From Iodobacter violaceini (GTDB taxonomy: Bacteria > Pseudomonadota > Gammaproteobacteria > Burkholderiales > Chitinibacteraceae), in NCBI RefSeq assembly GCF_011601265.1, contig NZ_JAAOLX010000007.1:124001-188000 (forward strand): 64,000 nucleotides of DNA. Direction: 5' to 3'. The notes under the pieces are model-generated. The model was not told where the DNA came from. It saw only the letters and a program-made list of their open reading frames with translations, and made no database searches. Each line of letters starts with the position of its first letter. Within the stretch, counting starts at the first letter, position 1. The position numbers were made by a program, and so were the translations under genes. Below are positions 28,881 to 38,327 of this stretch, in pieces.

Positions 28881-29384
28881 ATGGATAATCCCCTCACAAC
28901 AAAACCAATTCGACCGTTCCTGATCTGTGTCGCCAGCAAGGTATAAGTTCCGCCCCTTTCTGCAAGTGGCGCGCTAAGTTTTGCGGCATGGACGCCTCGA
29001 TGACGCAGATGAAAAAGCTGGGGGACGTAGGTGCTCACTTTGATTTACATTGTAAATGGCTGCCATGCCATTTTCTCTTCACACGAAAAATATACTTCTA
29101 AATCAACTGTAAGGACAAATGATGCACCTTTTGACGTGGAAACGTAGCACTACCCGTCAATTTTTGTGTGGGTAGGGCGATGGTACAATGGACTTGCCTT
29201 GAGCTTTTGATCCAGCGAGTTGGTTTACTACCTATTCATGCCTGCATGGAGCGTTTCTGCAGCGGATGGTACAGCAGCAGCGTGGATTTGATTAATCACT
29301 TATTGGGCATGGCAAATGTCATGTTCACAGATCATCTATCGATACTTGATCATTCCTTTACGCTGTTTAAGTCAGGAGTTTGAA

Positions 29385-29927
29385 ATGGAATGCCCTAATC
29401 AAAATTGTTATTGGGTAAGAGCAGGACAATTGCTGGCGGGGGAATATCCACGTGATCAAGACCTCAAAACATCCCAACTAAAATTGCAGAAATATCTAAA
29501 TGCTGGCGTAAGTTTTTTTGTGGATTTAACGCAAGAGGGAGAGCTTGCTCGCTATGATGATTTGCTGCCAGAGCTAGCCTTAAATGGCCTGCCTGTTGGA
29601 TACATGCGCTTCGCGATTCCAGATAAATCAGTTCCTAGAAACAAACTGTTGATGCGGGCCATTCTGGATTCGATTCATCATGCAATCGGGCAGGGACATT
29701 GTGTTTATGTTCATTGCTGGGGTGGAGTTGGGCGAACAGGTACCGTGGTGGGTTGTTACTTAGTTGAAGGTGGGATGGCAGAGCAAGACGCGCTCATTCA
29801 TTTACAGCAACTATGGTCGTCCGTGGATAAAATACATCGCCATCCCGTTTCTCCTGAAACACAAGAGCAACGGCAATGGGTCTTAGATTGGGCTAGCAAT
29901 CAGGGGATGGATAAGGGCAAGAGCTAA
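29385..29927 (+). CDS. Dual-specificity/tyrosine-type protein phosphatase
   Basis: A 180-residue cysteine phosphatase with the P-loop HCWGGVGRTGTV (His-Cys-x5-Arg) near residue 115, and an upstream general-acid candidate in the FAIPDKSV loop. The ATG at 29,385 follows GGAG at 29,375; an in-frame upstream codon at 29,316 lacks a good site. It lies 504 bp after the kinase on the same strand. No gene or clear terminator is visible in the gap, so co-transcription is possible but unproven. It is followed within 40 bp by the IS21 remnant. Kinase and phosphatase may form an opposing pair (inference). Confidence 0.85.
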   Translation: MECPNQNCYWVRAGQLLAGEYPRDQDLKTSQLKLQKYLNAGVSFFVDLTQEGELARYDDLLPELALNGLPVGYMRFAIPDKSVPRNKLLMRAILDSIHHAIGQGHCVYVHCWGGVGRTGTVVGCYLVEGGMAEQDALIHLQQLWSSVDKIHRHPVSPETQEQRQWVLDWASNQGMDKGKS

Positions 29928-30067
29928 TCACCGCGGGTTTGATCCATAAAGCACGTGATTTCTTGTAAATCAGCATGCAAAACTTTCCAGGTTTCCGGGG
30001 TAAACAGCGCCCAATAGTTTCCACCCCGGTTGTGTAACCATCCGGTATTTCGCCGGAGAAACCTGGG

Positions 30068-31098
30068 GTGTTATCCATGGACATCATTGCCGAAATCCGG
30101 CGTCGCCATCTCATTAGTCACGAAAGTATCAGTTCCATTGACCGTGACCTTAAACTCTCCCGTCCTACGGCACGCAAGTACCTTAAAACCACCGCATCTC
30201 CCTCCTACCAGCGTGCCCGGCAACCCCAGCCCAAACTTAGCCGGTTTCAATCCATCCTTGAGCAATGGCTGGAAACTGAACAGCACCTGCCCAAAGCGCA
30301 GCGCAGAACCGCTCAACGACTCTTTGAAGGCTTGCACAAGCCGAGGGCTATGCCAGGGCCTATGACAGCATTCAGTGTTTCGTGAAACAGTGGAAGTCCA
30401 TCGCCGCCGCACCCGGCAGCAAGCAGGCCTTTGTTCCCTTAGTCTTTGCGCTGGGCGAGGTGAGTCAGTTCGACTGGAGCCATGAACAGGTCGAAATCAA
30501 TGGCGTCTTTCAAACCATTAAAGTGGCGCATTTCCGCCTGACCTACAGCCGGCAGTGCTTTGTGGTGGCCTATCCTAGGGAAACCCAGGAAATGGTCTTT
30601 GATGCGCATAACCGGGCCTTTGCCTTCTTCGGTGGCGAGCCATTGCGGATGGTGTATGACAATCTGAAGGCGGTTGTCGATGCGATTATGGCTGGCAAAG
30701 AGCGGCAATTCAACCGGCGGTTTATGGTGCTGGCCAACCATTACCTGTTTGAGCCAGTGGCCTGCACACCCGCATCAGGCAGGGAGAAGGTGCAGGTTGA
30801 AAATCAGGTGGGCAATATCCGCGAATGGCTGTTTACGCCGCTGGCCCGGTTTGCCAGCTTTGCGGCACTGAATGCCTGGGTAAGCCAGCGCTGCCGGGAA
30901 TTGGGCGCACGCCAGCATCCGGTATACGAGGGCTCTATCGCCAGCCATTGGGAGTCCGAACACACTGCTTTGCGCCCAATGTCGGCGGTGTTTTATGGTT
31001 ATGTCGAAGTCATGTTACGTGTTTCCAGCACTTGCCTGGTGTGTGTGGACCGAAATCGCTATAGCGCTCCCGCCATTTATGCGGGCAAAGAAGCCTGA
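30068..31098 (+). pseudogene. istA: istA transposase, frameshifted and truncated
   Basis: IS21-family DDE transposase. The N-terminal HTH part (MDIIAEIRRRHLISHESISS) reads in one frame to about 30,340. The catalytic part (VFALGEVSQFDWSHEQVEI onward, with the first Asp in FDWSHE) continues in another frame to 31,098. A frameshift near 30,340 separates them. The combined length of about 343 residues is shorter than the roughly 500 expected, so C-terminal sequence is also missing. Confidence 0.85.
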
Positions 31099-31718
31099 CT
31101 GGATCATTTGATTGCAGCCGAAACGGCCAATCGGGAAGTGCGCAGTTTGCGCTATCAGCTCAAGGCAGCCCGCTTCCCGATCCACCGGAATTTGATGGGC
31201 TTTGACTGGGCAGAAAGCCCCTTGGGCCCACCCCAGCTGGCACCGCTGCGTTTATGGAGCATGCGCACAACCTGATTCTGGTTGGCGGCACCGGCACGGG
31301 CAAAACCCACCTCGCCACAGCATTGGGTGTTGCTGCGATTCACAAGGGCAAACGGGTGAGATTCTTCAATGCCGTGGATCTGGTGAATTTGCTGGAGAAA
31401 GAAAAGGCGATAGGCAAAAGCGGCCATCTGGCAAGGCAGCTCAGCCAGATCGATGCGCTGATTCTGGACGAACCAGGCTATCTGCCCTTTCCTGTTTCAG
31501 GTGGCGCTTTACTGTTTCATTTACTCAGCCAGCTGTATGAAAAAACGAGCCTGATCATCACGATCAACCTGTCATTTGGCGAATGGGTCACGATATTTGG
31601 TGACGCCAAAATGACGACAGCGCTGCTGGACCGAATCACACATCACTGTGAATTTCTGGAAACGGGTAATGATTCGTTCAGGTTTGAACAGCGTAAAAAG
31701 GGGCAGAAAACGGGCTGA
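31099..31718 (+). pseudogene. istB: istB helper ATPase, broken
   Basis: The IstB N-terminal domain is readable after 31,099 (RSLRYQLKAARFPIHRNL), then a frame change near 31,250 leads to the AAA+ core ([16 protein letters not shown] Walker [15 protein letters not shown] Walker B). No intact start is left, and the istA-istB junction appears to be an internal deletion. Confidence 0.82.
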
Positions 31719-31862
31719 CAAACTGGAAACTTTTGGACGCTGACGAGTGGAAAATATTAGATGCTGATTGACAATCATAGCCATCAATAATAGCTTACGC
31801 ACACATCATTTTGATAACCATAGACATAACAAAAGAAACAATATAAAGTGCTTAAATAGGGC

Positions 31863-31877
31863 TTTCAGAGGCTGAAA
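31863..31877. promoter_or_regulatory. Inverted repeat over the start of the WYL gene
   Basis: TTTCAG-AGG-CTGAAA ends on the A of the start codon and covers the ribosome-binding site. An autoregulatory operator is possible, because BrxR/CapW-type regulators bind inverted repeats at their own promoters. The palindrome is short, so this is weak. Confidence 0.3.
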
Positions 31878-32779
31878 TGAACCATTCCGAGCAACTTACT
31901 ACTTTGACACAAACCCAGCGAGATCGACTTGCATTTATCGAGTTACGCCTATGGTTTATCGGCGACATACGACGCCAGGATATCGTTGATCGGTTTGGAG
32001 TGAAGTCAGCGGCAGCATCAAGAGATCTGGCGCTTTACAAAGAGTTAACCCCCTTCAATATCGAGTACGACGCGAAGGCGAAAGCCTATGTGTATCAGCC
32101 CAGCTTCGTGGCTATTTTTGAGCATGCAACACAACGCGTAATGTCCTGGCTAACAGAAGGGTTTGGCGACGGATCTGCAGTCGCCCGACCTATTCTCTGG
32201 GCATTTGAAACACCAGCCCACCTCGGTCAACCGCACCTAGATGTACTAGCAGCAATAACTCGGGCCATCTGTGCCCAGCGTCCGATCCAAATTAAATACC
32301 ACTCGATGAGCAATGGTGAAACGGAACGGGTGATTGTGCCATTTGCATTAGTCGATACTGGCCTGCGTTGGCACGCCAGGGCATTTGACCGCAAGTCCGG
32401 CGAGTTTCGCGACTTCGTCGTCACCCGCATTGAAGCGCCGACCTTGGTCGATGAAGTACCCAATGCCAACGAGCGCCCAGATAACGACATCCAGTGGACT
32501 CGGATCGTGGAACTGGATTTGGTGCCGCATCCGCGTCTCGCCCGCCCCGAAATAATCAAGATGGATTACGGAATGACTGATGGCTCGATACGGATGCGTG
32601 TTCGCGCGGCGGTGGCTGGTTACATGCTGCAGCGATGGAGCGTGGATTGCTCGCGCGATCATCGCCTTAAAGAAGAACAGTACCGTCTTTGGCTCAGTGA
32701 TCCGTTGGCCCTGTACGGGGTCGAGAACGCTAAGCTTGCCCCAGGCTATCAAGCCCCGAGCAGTACAAAGAAACGATAG
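31877..32779 (+). CDS. WYL-domain transcriptional regulator (BrxR/CapW-like)
   Basis: A 300-residue regulator: N-terminal winged HTH (about 15-70; IRRQDIVDRFGVKSAAASRD), a central WYL domain (about 130-200; IQIKYHSMSNGETERVIVPF, then TGLRWHARAFDRK) and a C-terminal WCX-like extension. This is the layout of BrxR and CapW repressors, which sit first in phage-defence loci. It lies 15 bp upstream of the DUF262 gene and heads the whole restriction block on the same strand, so it probably controls it. Confidence 0.85.
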   Translation: MNHSEQLTTLTQTQRDRLAFIELRLWFIGDIRRQDIVDRFGVKSAAASRDLALYKELTPFNIEYDAKAKAYVYQPSFVAIFEHATQRVMSWLTEGFGDGSAVARPILWAFETPAHLGQPHLDVLAAITRAICAQRPIQIKYHSMSNGETERVIVPFALVDTGLRWHARAFDRKSGEFRDFVVTRIEAPTLVDEVPNANERPDNDIQWTRIVELDLVPHPRLARPEIIKMDYGMTDGSIRMRVRAAVAGYMLQRWSVDCSRDHRLKEEQYRLWLSDPLALYGVENAKLAPGYQAPSSTKKR

Positions 32780-32794
32780 GAAAAAAGAAACCCA

Positions 32795-34525
32795 ATGGCC
32801 AAGACACTTGAAGCCCACGACAAATTGATTCGGGAAATCTTCGAAGGAAGCTACCAGTTCGAGATACCTGACTACCAGCGCCCCTATGCATGGACGACCG
32901 AGCAGGCCACCGAATTGTTCGATGATCTGTATTCGGCAATGCTGGATGCGCGCACCTCAGGAGCCAGCAGTCAATATTTTCTCGGCAGCATCGTTTTAAT
33001 CAAGGAAGATCGAGATCCAAAATCGTTTGTAGTTGATGGTCAGCAGCGACTATCTACACTTACAATTTTGCTTGCGGTATTGCGAGTTTTGATGCCCAAC
33101 TCAGCATCTTTCCTCACCAAATACCTCTACAAGGAAGGAAATCCAGAGTGGGGTGAACTCAACGAGTATCGCCTGAAGGCGCGCGAGGAAGATGCCGATT
33201 TTTTCCGCACCTACATCCAAGAGCAAGAGGGGTTGGAACGACTCATTTCTAACACCGATAAGCTGGAAGACAGCCGTCTACGTTACCGCGAAAACGCTAC
33301 GCTACTACTCAACAAGGCCAAAGCGTTGCGGCCTGACGATCTGAACTCTTTGTGGAAGTTCCTCGCCAATGACTGCTCGTTGGTTGTCATCTCCACGCCT
33401 GACCTTGAAGCGGCCTACCGCATCTTCTCAGTACTCAACAATCGTGGGCTTGACCTCGCACCAATCGACATCATCAAGGCACAGGTGCTGGGACTGATCC
33501 GCACGACTGCAGGCGAGTCCAAGAGCCGTACCTACGCCAAGGAATGGAGCCGCATTGAAAGCGCATTGGGCCGAGACGCCTTCGGCGATTTGTTTGGACA
33601 CATCCGTAGCATCTATGCGAAGAAGAAGCAGAAGTTCATTCTGGTCAAGGAGTTCCAAGAGCACATCACCGAGTACAATACCCCTATTGACCTAATCGAC
33701 ACGGTAATCAAACCCTACGCCGAAGTTTGGGATTTTGTGCGCGACGCCGACTTCGAGGCGACCGAGCACGCGGATACAATTAACGAGCACCTATCCTGGC
33801 TCAACCGCGTCGACTTCAAAGATTGGGTTCCACCGGCGCTGGTTTATTTCAAACGATTCCGACAAAAGCCCAAACTGCTCGCGGATTTTTTCGCATCATT
33901 GGAACGTCTTACCTATTTCCTCTTGGTTACCAAAGTCGGTATCAACGAACGGATCGAAACCTATGCCGCTCTCACTAAGGAAATCGAGCCGATAGCCTTC
34001 GATGGCGATCTCGCGGCATTGAATACTTTGGCCCTGACGGAGAAACAAAAACGTGAGTTCGTGGCGGCGCTAGATGGGGATATCTACCGCAATCTGCCCA
34101 AAGCCCGCATGGCACTGGTCTTACGACTCAAATCTTTGGTACGCGCCCCTGGCGTACAGCTCCAAGATGCCTTGTCTCTGGAACACGTTCTACCGCAAAC
34201 GCCGCCCGATGGGTCGGAATGGCTCCAATGGTTCCCTAATGAAGATGAACGAGAAGGCTGGACTCACCGCTTGGCCAATTTAGTTCCATTGGATAGAAGT
34301 AAGAACTCGTCTGCCAGCAACTACAACTTTGCCAAGAAGAAAGACGCTTATTTCAAAGGCAAAGGCCAGGCATCCCCCTTCGTGCTGACGCAGGAAGTCC
34401 GATCAGAAAATGAGTGGACCCCCTTGCTTCTGGCAGAGAGACAGAAACACCTTGTGGGCAAACTCAAAGATCATTGGAAACTCGCCGTAGTCACTGATAA
34501 TGCTAGCGCTGCAGCGGCGAATTAA
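32795..34525 (+). CDS. DUF262-DUF1524 (GmrSD-like) restriction protein
   Basis: A 576-residue single-chain protein. The N-terminal DUF262 domain carries the ParB-like nucleotidase motif (FVVDGQQRLSTLTILLAVL, near 84). The C-terminal DUF1524 HNH nuclease domain carries LEHVLPQTPP (near 460), then the NLVPLDRSKNSSASN loop. GmrSD enzymes of this layout are type IV restriction systems that attack modified phage DNA. It sits between the WYL regulator and hsdM (11 bp to hsdM), so it appears to be built into the type I restriction operon. Whether it restricts modified DNA here is inferred from the family. Confidence 0.85.
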   Translation: MAKTLEAHDKLIREIFEGSYQFEIPDYQRPYAWTTEQATELFDDLYSAMLDARTSGASSQYFLGSIVLIKEDRDPKSFVVDGQQRLSTLTILLAVLRVLMPNSASFLTKYLYKEGNPEWGELNEYRLKAREEDADFFRTYIQEQEGLERLISNTDKLEDSRLRYRENATLLLNKAKALRPDDLNSLWKFLANDCSLVVISTPDLEAAYRIFSVLNNRGLDLAPIDIIKAQVLGLIRTTAGESKSRTYAKEWSRIESALGRDAFGDLFGHIRSIYAKKKQKFILVKEFQEHITEYNTPIDLIDTVIKPYAEVWDFVRDADFEATEHADTINEHLSWLNRVDFKDWVPPALVYFKRFRQKPKLLADFFASLERLTYFLLVTKVGINERIETYAALTKEIEPIAFDGDLAALNTLALTEKQKREFVAALDGDIYRNLPKARMALVLRLKSLVRAPGVQLQDALSLEHVLPQTPPDGSEWLQWFPNEDEREGWTHRLANLVPLDRSKNSSASNYNFAKKKDAYFKGKGQASPFVLTQEVRSENEWTPLLLAERQKHLVGKLKDHWKLAVVTDNASAAAAN

Positions 34526-34536
34526 GGAAAGTATTA

Positions 34537-36921
34537 ATGCGCAAGAAGCAACAACAAGACCAAAGCCAGATCAAGTGGATTTCCGACTTCATTTGGAACA
34601 TTGCCGATGGCCGTCTGCGGGATGTCTACGTGCGCGGCAAGTACCGCGACGTGATCCTACCCTTCACCGTGCTACGGCGGCTCGATGCCGTGCTCGAGAC
34701 TACCAAGGACGCGGTACTGGAGCGCAAAAGGCTTCTCGATGCTCACAATGTAGCCGCGCAAGACGGAGCGCTTCGTGATGCTGCTAAGCAGGCCTTCTAC
34801 AACGTCTCTGAATTCACCTTGGTCAAACTAAAAGCCAGCGCGGCAGGCCAGCGGCTGCGCGATGACTTCATTGCGTATCTGGATGGCTTCTCGCCCAACG
34901 TGCAGGAAATCCTCACCAATTTCAACTTCCGCAACCAGATTCAGAAGCTGGTGGATTCGCATGTCCTTGGCTACCTAATCGAAGACTTTCTCGACCCTGA
35001 GGTCAATCTCGCACCGCATTCGATCAAGGATGCTGACGGCAGGGTCAAGCTACCAGAACTCGACAACCACGGCATGGGTACGGTGTTCGAGGAGTTGATT
35101 CGCCGCTTCAACGAAGAAAACAACGAAGAGGCTGGCGAGCACTTCACCCCGCGCGATGTGGTGCATCTCATGGCCAAGCTGCTGTTCCTGCCGGTGGCTG
35201 ACCGGATCGAGTCCAGCACCTATTCGCTCTATGACGGCAGTTGCGGCACTGGCGGCATGCTCACCGTGGCCGAGGAATCACTGCACGAACTAGCCCAGCA
35301 GCAGGGCAAAGAAGTGTCCATCCACCTGTTCGGGCAAGAGATCAGTGATGAAACCTACGCCATCTGCAAGGCCGACTTGCTCTTGAAGGGCGAAGGCGAA
35401 GAGGCAGAGAACATCGTCGGCGGCGCAGACAAATCCACCCTGTCCGCTGACCAGTTCCGTAGCCGTGAATTCGACTTCATGATCTCCAACCCGCCCTACG
35501 GCAAGAGTTGGAAAACCGATCTGGAGAGAATGGGCGGCAAGAAGGAATTCAACGACCCGCGCTTCATCGTCAGCCACGAGGGCAACAACGAGTTCAAGCT
35601 CATCACCCGCTCCAGCGACGGGCAGCTTATGTTCCTCGTGAACAAGCTGCAAAAAATGAAGCACAACACGCCACTGGGCAGCCGCATCGCGCTGGTACAT
35701 AACGGCTCGGCACTGTTCACCGGCGATGCTGGCCAGGGAGAAAGCAACATCCGCCGCTGGGTGCTGGAGAACGACTGGCTCGAAGCCATCATCGCCCTGC
35801 CGCTCAACATCTTCTACAACACTGGCATCGCCACCTACATCTGGGTACTGGCTAACAAGAAGGCCGAAGCGCGGCGTGGCAAAGTGCAGTTGATTGATGC
35901 ATCGCAGTGGTTCCAACCGCTGCGACGAAATCTTGGCAAGAAAAATTGCGAACTAGCCGATGCAGATATTGTCCGTATTTTGGACATCTACCTTGGCAAA
36001 GAGCTGGAGTCAGCACAGTCTAAATGGTTTGAAACTCAGGACTTTGGCTACTGGAAAATCACTGTCGAGCGCCCACTGCGCCTGAAAAGTCAACTATCCG
36101 ACGAACGTATCGAACCCCTACGTTTTGCCACTGGCGATGAGGAGCTGCGCGCCGAGATCTACGCCGCCCACGGCGAGGCGCTCTATACCGAGTTTGCCAA
36201 ACGCAAACCGGCCATCGAGGCATGGCTGAAAGGCGAAGATGAAAACGATGACGACGACAACGAAGACAGCGACAGTGGCGATGATGGCGAAATCCCTGCC
36301 GCCCGTAAGGCCGTGCCCGCCAAGCGCCGCAAGAAACTGCTCGATGCATCGACATGGCAGCGTGATAAGAGCTTAATGGAGGTGGCACAACGGGCGCAAA
36401 AGGCACTAGGCAGCGCCGTATTTGACGATCACAATGAATTCCGAACCCACTTCGATGCGGCCTTGAAGTCACAGGGTAACAAACTCAGTGCACCCGAGAA
36501 AAAGGTCATCTACAAGGCCGTTAGTTGGCGCGACGAAGCCGCGCCGCCAGTCCTAGCTAAACGCACCAAATTGAAATCGAGCGATTTCTTCGAGCCTGGT
36601 TTCGACGGTGCGTACCTAGAAACCGTGGGAAAAGATCGCTTCATGGTCGAGTACGAACCCGACAGTGAGCTGCGCGACACCGAGCAGGTACCGTTGAAGG
36701 AAGCAGGTGGCATCGACGTGTTCTTCGCACGCGAAGTGCTACCGCACGCAGCGGATGCCTGGATTGCGATGGATAAGACCCAGATTGGCTACGAGATTTC
36801 GTTTGCCCGCTACTTCTACAAACCGACCCCGCTGCGCACACTGGATCAGATCCGTACCGACATCCTGAGACTGGAAGAGCAGACCGAGGGCTTGCTGCAC
36901 AAAATCGTGGGAGCGCAATGA
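34537..36921 (+). CDS. hsdM: Type I restriction-modification methyltransferase HsdM
   Basis: N6-adenine methyltransferase subunit, 794 residues. The N-terminal HsdM helical domain (about 10-160) is followed by the SAM motif DGSCGTGGML (233-242) and the catalytic NPPYGKSW (319-326; the N-P-P-Y motif). At 794 residues it is longer than common HsdM proteins (about 500-550). The extra C-terminal 250 residues include a strongly acidic linker near 565-590 (DENDDDDNEDSDSGDDGE) and a helical domain. It overlaps hsdS by 4 bp. Confidence 0.93.
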   Translation: MRKKQQQDQSQIKWISDFIWNIADGRLRDVYVRGKYRDVILPFTVLRRLDAVLETTKDAVLERKRLLDAHNVAAQDGALRDAAKQAFYNVSEFTLVKLKASAAGQRLRDDFIAYLDGFSPNVQEILTNFNFRNQIQKLVDSHVLGYLIEDFLDPEVNLAPHSIKDADGRVKLPELDNHGMGTVFEELIRRFNEENNEEAGEHFTPRDVVHLMAKLLFLPVADRIESSTYSLYDGSCGTGGMLTVAEESLHELAQQQGKEVSIHLFGQEISDETYAICKADLLLKGEGEEAENIVGGADKSTLSADQFRSREFDFMISNPPYGKSWKTDLERMGGKKEFNDPRFIVSHEGNNEFKLITRSSDGQLMFLVNKLQKMKHNTPLGSRIALVHNGSALFTGDAGQGESNIRRWVLENDWLEAIIALPLNIFYNTGIATYIWVLANKKAEARRGKVQLIDASQWFQPLRRNLGKKNCELADADIVRILDIYLGKELESAQSKWFETQDFGYWKITVERPLRLKSQLSDERIEPLRFATGDEELRAEIYAAHGEALYTEFAKRKPAIEAWLKGEDENDDDDNEDSDSGDDGEIPAARKAVPAKRRKKLLDASTWQRDKSLMEVAQRAQKALGSAVFDDHNEFRTHFDAALKSQGNKLSAPEKKVIYKAVSWRDEAAPPVLAKRTKLKSSDFFEPGFDGAYLETVGKDRFMVEYEPDSELRDTEQVPLKEAGGIDVFFAREVLPHAADAWIAMDKTQIGYEISFARYFYKPTPLRTLDQIRTDILRLEEQTEGLLHKIVGAQ

Positions 36922-38327
36922 TGGCTACAGCAAGCGCTTATCCGGGCTACCGCGCAGCACGAATGCGTTGGCTGCCACCCGTGCCCGAGTATTGGAACGA
37001 GCAACGCGCCAAGACCTTTTTCCGCGAAGTGGACGAGCGCTCGAAAACCGGTCAGGAAGAACTGCTGTCGGTGTCACACCTCACGGGTGTTACACCGCGC
37101 AGCCAGAAGAAAGTTACCATGTTCAAGGCTGCGAGCTATGTTGGTTCCAAGCTGTGCCAACCCGGTGACATCGTCATCAACACGCTGTGGGCATGGATGG
37201 CAGCGCTCGGTGCGAGCAGGCACGTGGGCATCGTCAGCCCCGCTTATGGCGTGTACCGCCCGCACAGTGCTGATAGCTTCAATCCGGCGTATCTTGACTA
37301 CCTCCTGCGCACCCGAGCCTACGTGGCCGAGTACATCGGGCGCTCGACTGGCATCCGATCCTCTCGGTTGCGCCTGTATCCGAACCAGTTTCTCGACATT
37401 GCGCTGATCCAGCCCCCGCGCCCCGAGCAAGACCAGATCGTCGCCTACCTGCGCGCGCAGGACGCGCACATTGCCCGCCTCATCAAAACCAAGCGCGACC
37501 TCATCGCGCTGCTAACCGAGCAGAAGCTGCGCATCATCGACCACGCAGTCACCCGCGGCCTTGATTCATCAGTGACGCTGAAGCCGTCCGGCATCGAATG
37601 GCTGGACGAGATTCCTGAGCATTGGGAGGTGCAGCGGCTAAAAAACGTCGCGAATGTGGTATTGGGCAAGATGCTAACCACCGAAGCCAAAGACGCTGAC
37701 GGAGAGTTCAAGCCCTATCTGCGATCCACGAATGTGCAATGGATTAAACCCGATGTGCGTGACGTTAAAGAAATGTGGATTGCCAAGTCTGAAATGGCAC
37801 AGCTTCGCGTTCGCAAGGGCGATCTTCTAGTCAGCGAAGGCGGCGAAGTCGGCCGCGCATGCATGTGGAGCGATGAACTTCCGGAGTGTTACATCCAGAA
37901 TTCAGTGCATCGGGTGGCGGTCAAGCCGACGATGCTGTCCGATTTCCTTTTTCATCAGTTTTTCGTTTACGGCAAGCGTGGACGTTTCAATGCCATCGTG
38001 AACCGGGTCAGCATCGCGCATTTGACACGTGAAAAGCTCGTGACTATTCCCTTCACAGTTCCACCAGTCCCCGAGCAGAAAGCCATTTGTCGCTGGATCG
38101 CCGACGAATGCCAGCCGCTCGACGAAGCGATCCAGCGCGCCAAAGACGAGATCGACCTCATCCGCGAATATCGCGACCGCCTGATCGCCGATGTGGTCAC
38201 AGGTCAAGTGGACGTGCGCGGCTGGCAGCCCAGCCCAGAGGACGTGGTGGACGACGCGGTGCTAGCCGCGCTGGGCGATGAAAACGAAGATGTGACCGAA
38301 GAGGAGGATGGCGATGGCAAAGACTGA
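36918..38327 (+). CDS. hsdS: Type I restriction specificity subunit HsdS
   Basis: DNA-recognition subunit, 469 residues. Two target-recognition domains are each followed by a conserved helical spacer: the first spacer near 165-205 (RPEQDQIVAYLRAQDAHIAR), the second near 385-425 (PEQKAICRWIADECQPLDEA). The second recognition domain (bases about 37,640-38,060) looks less GC-rich than the flanking spacers, as expected if recognition domains are swapped. The 4-bp overlap with hsdM and 20-bp overlap with hsdR indicate one operon. Confidence 0.92.
   Translation: MMATASAYPGYRAARMRWLPPVPEYWNEQRAKTFFREVDERSKTGQEELLSVSHLTGVTPRSQKKVTMFKAASYVGSKLCQPGDIVINTLWAWMAALGASRHVGIVSPAYGVYRPHSADSFNPAYLDYLLRTRAYVAEYIGRSTGIRSSRLRLYPNQFLDIALIQPPRPEQDQIVAYLRAQDAHIARLIKTKRDLIALLTEQKLRIIDHAVTRGLDSSVTLKPSGIEWLDEIPEHWEVQRLKNVANVVLGKMLTTEAKDADGEFKPYLRSTNVQWIKPDVRDVKEMWIAKSEMAQLRVRKGDLLVSEGGEVGRACMWSDELPECYIQNSVHRVAVKPTMLSDFLFHQFFVYGKRGRFNAIVNRVSIAHLTREKLVTIPFTVPPVPEQKAICRWIADECQPLDEAIQRAKDEIDLIREYRDRLIADVVTGQVDVRGWQPSPEDVVDDAVLAALGDENEDVTEEEDGDGKD

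Larger units (their letters stand above)
29964..31773 (+). mobile_element. Decayed IS21-family insertion sequence
   Basis: The left terminus TGTAAATCAGCATGCAAAAC and the right terminus, whose reverse complement starts TGTCAATCAGCATCTAATAT, are imperfect inverted partners of IS21 type, with further TTTCCA repeats just inside both ends. The two genes between them (istA, istB) are both broken. No target duplication is obvious at the flanks (ATTTCT left, ATCATA right). It lies inside the Tn7-like element and is probably immobile. Confidence 0.85.
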
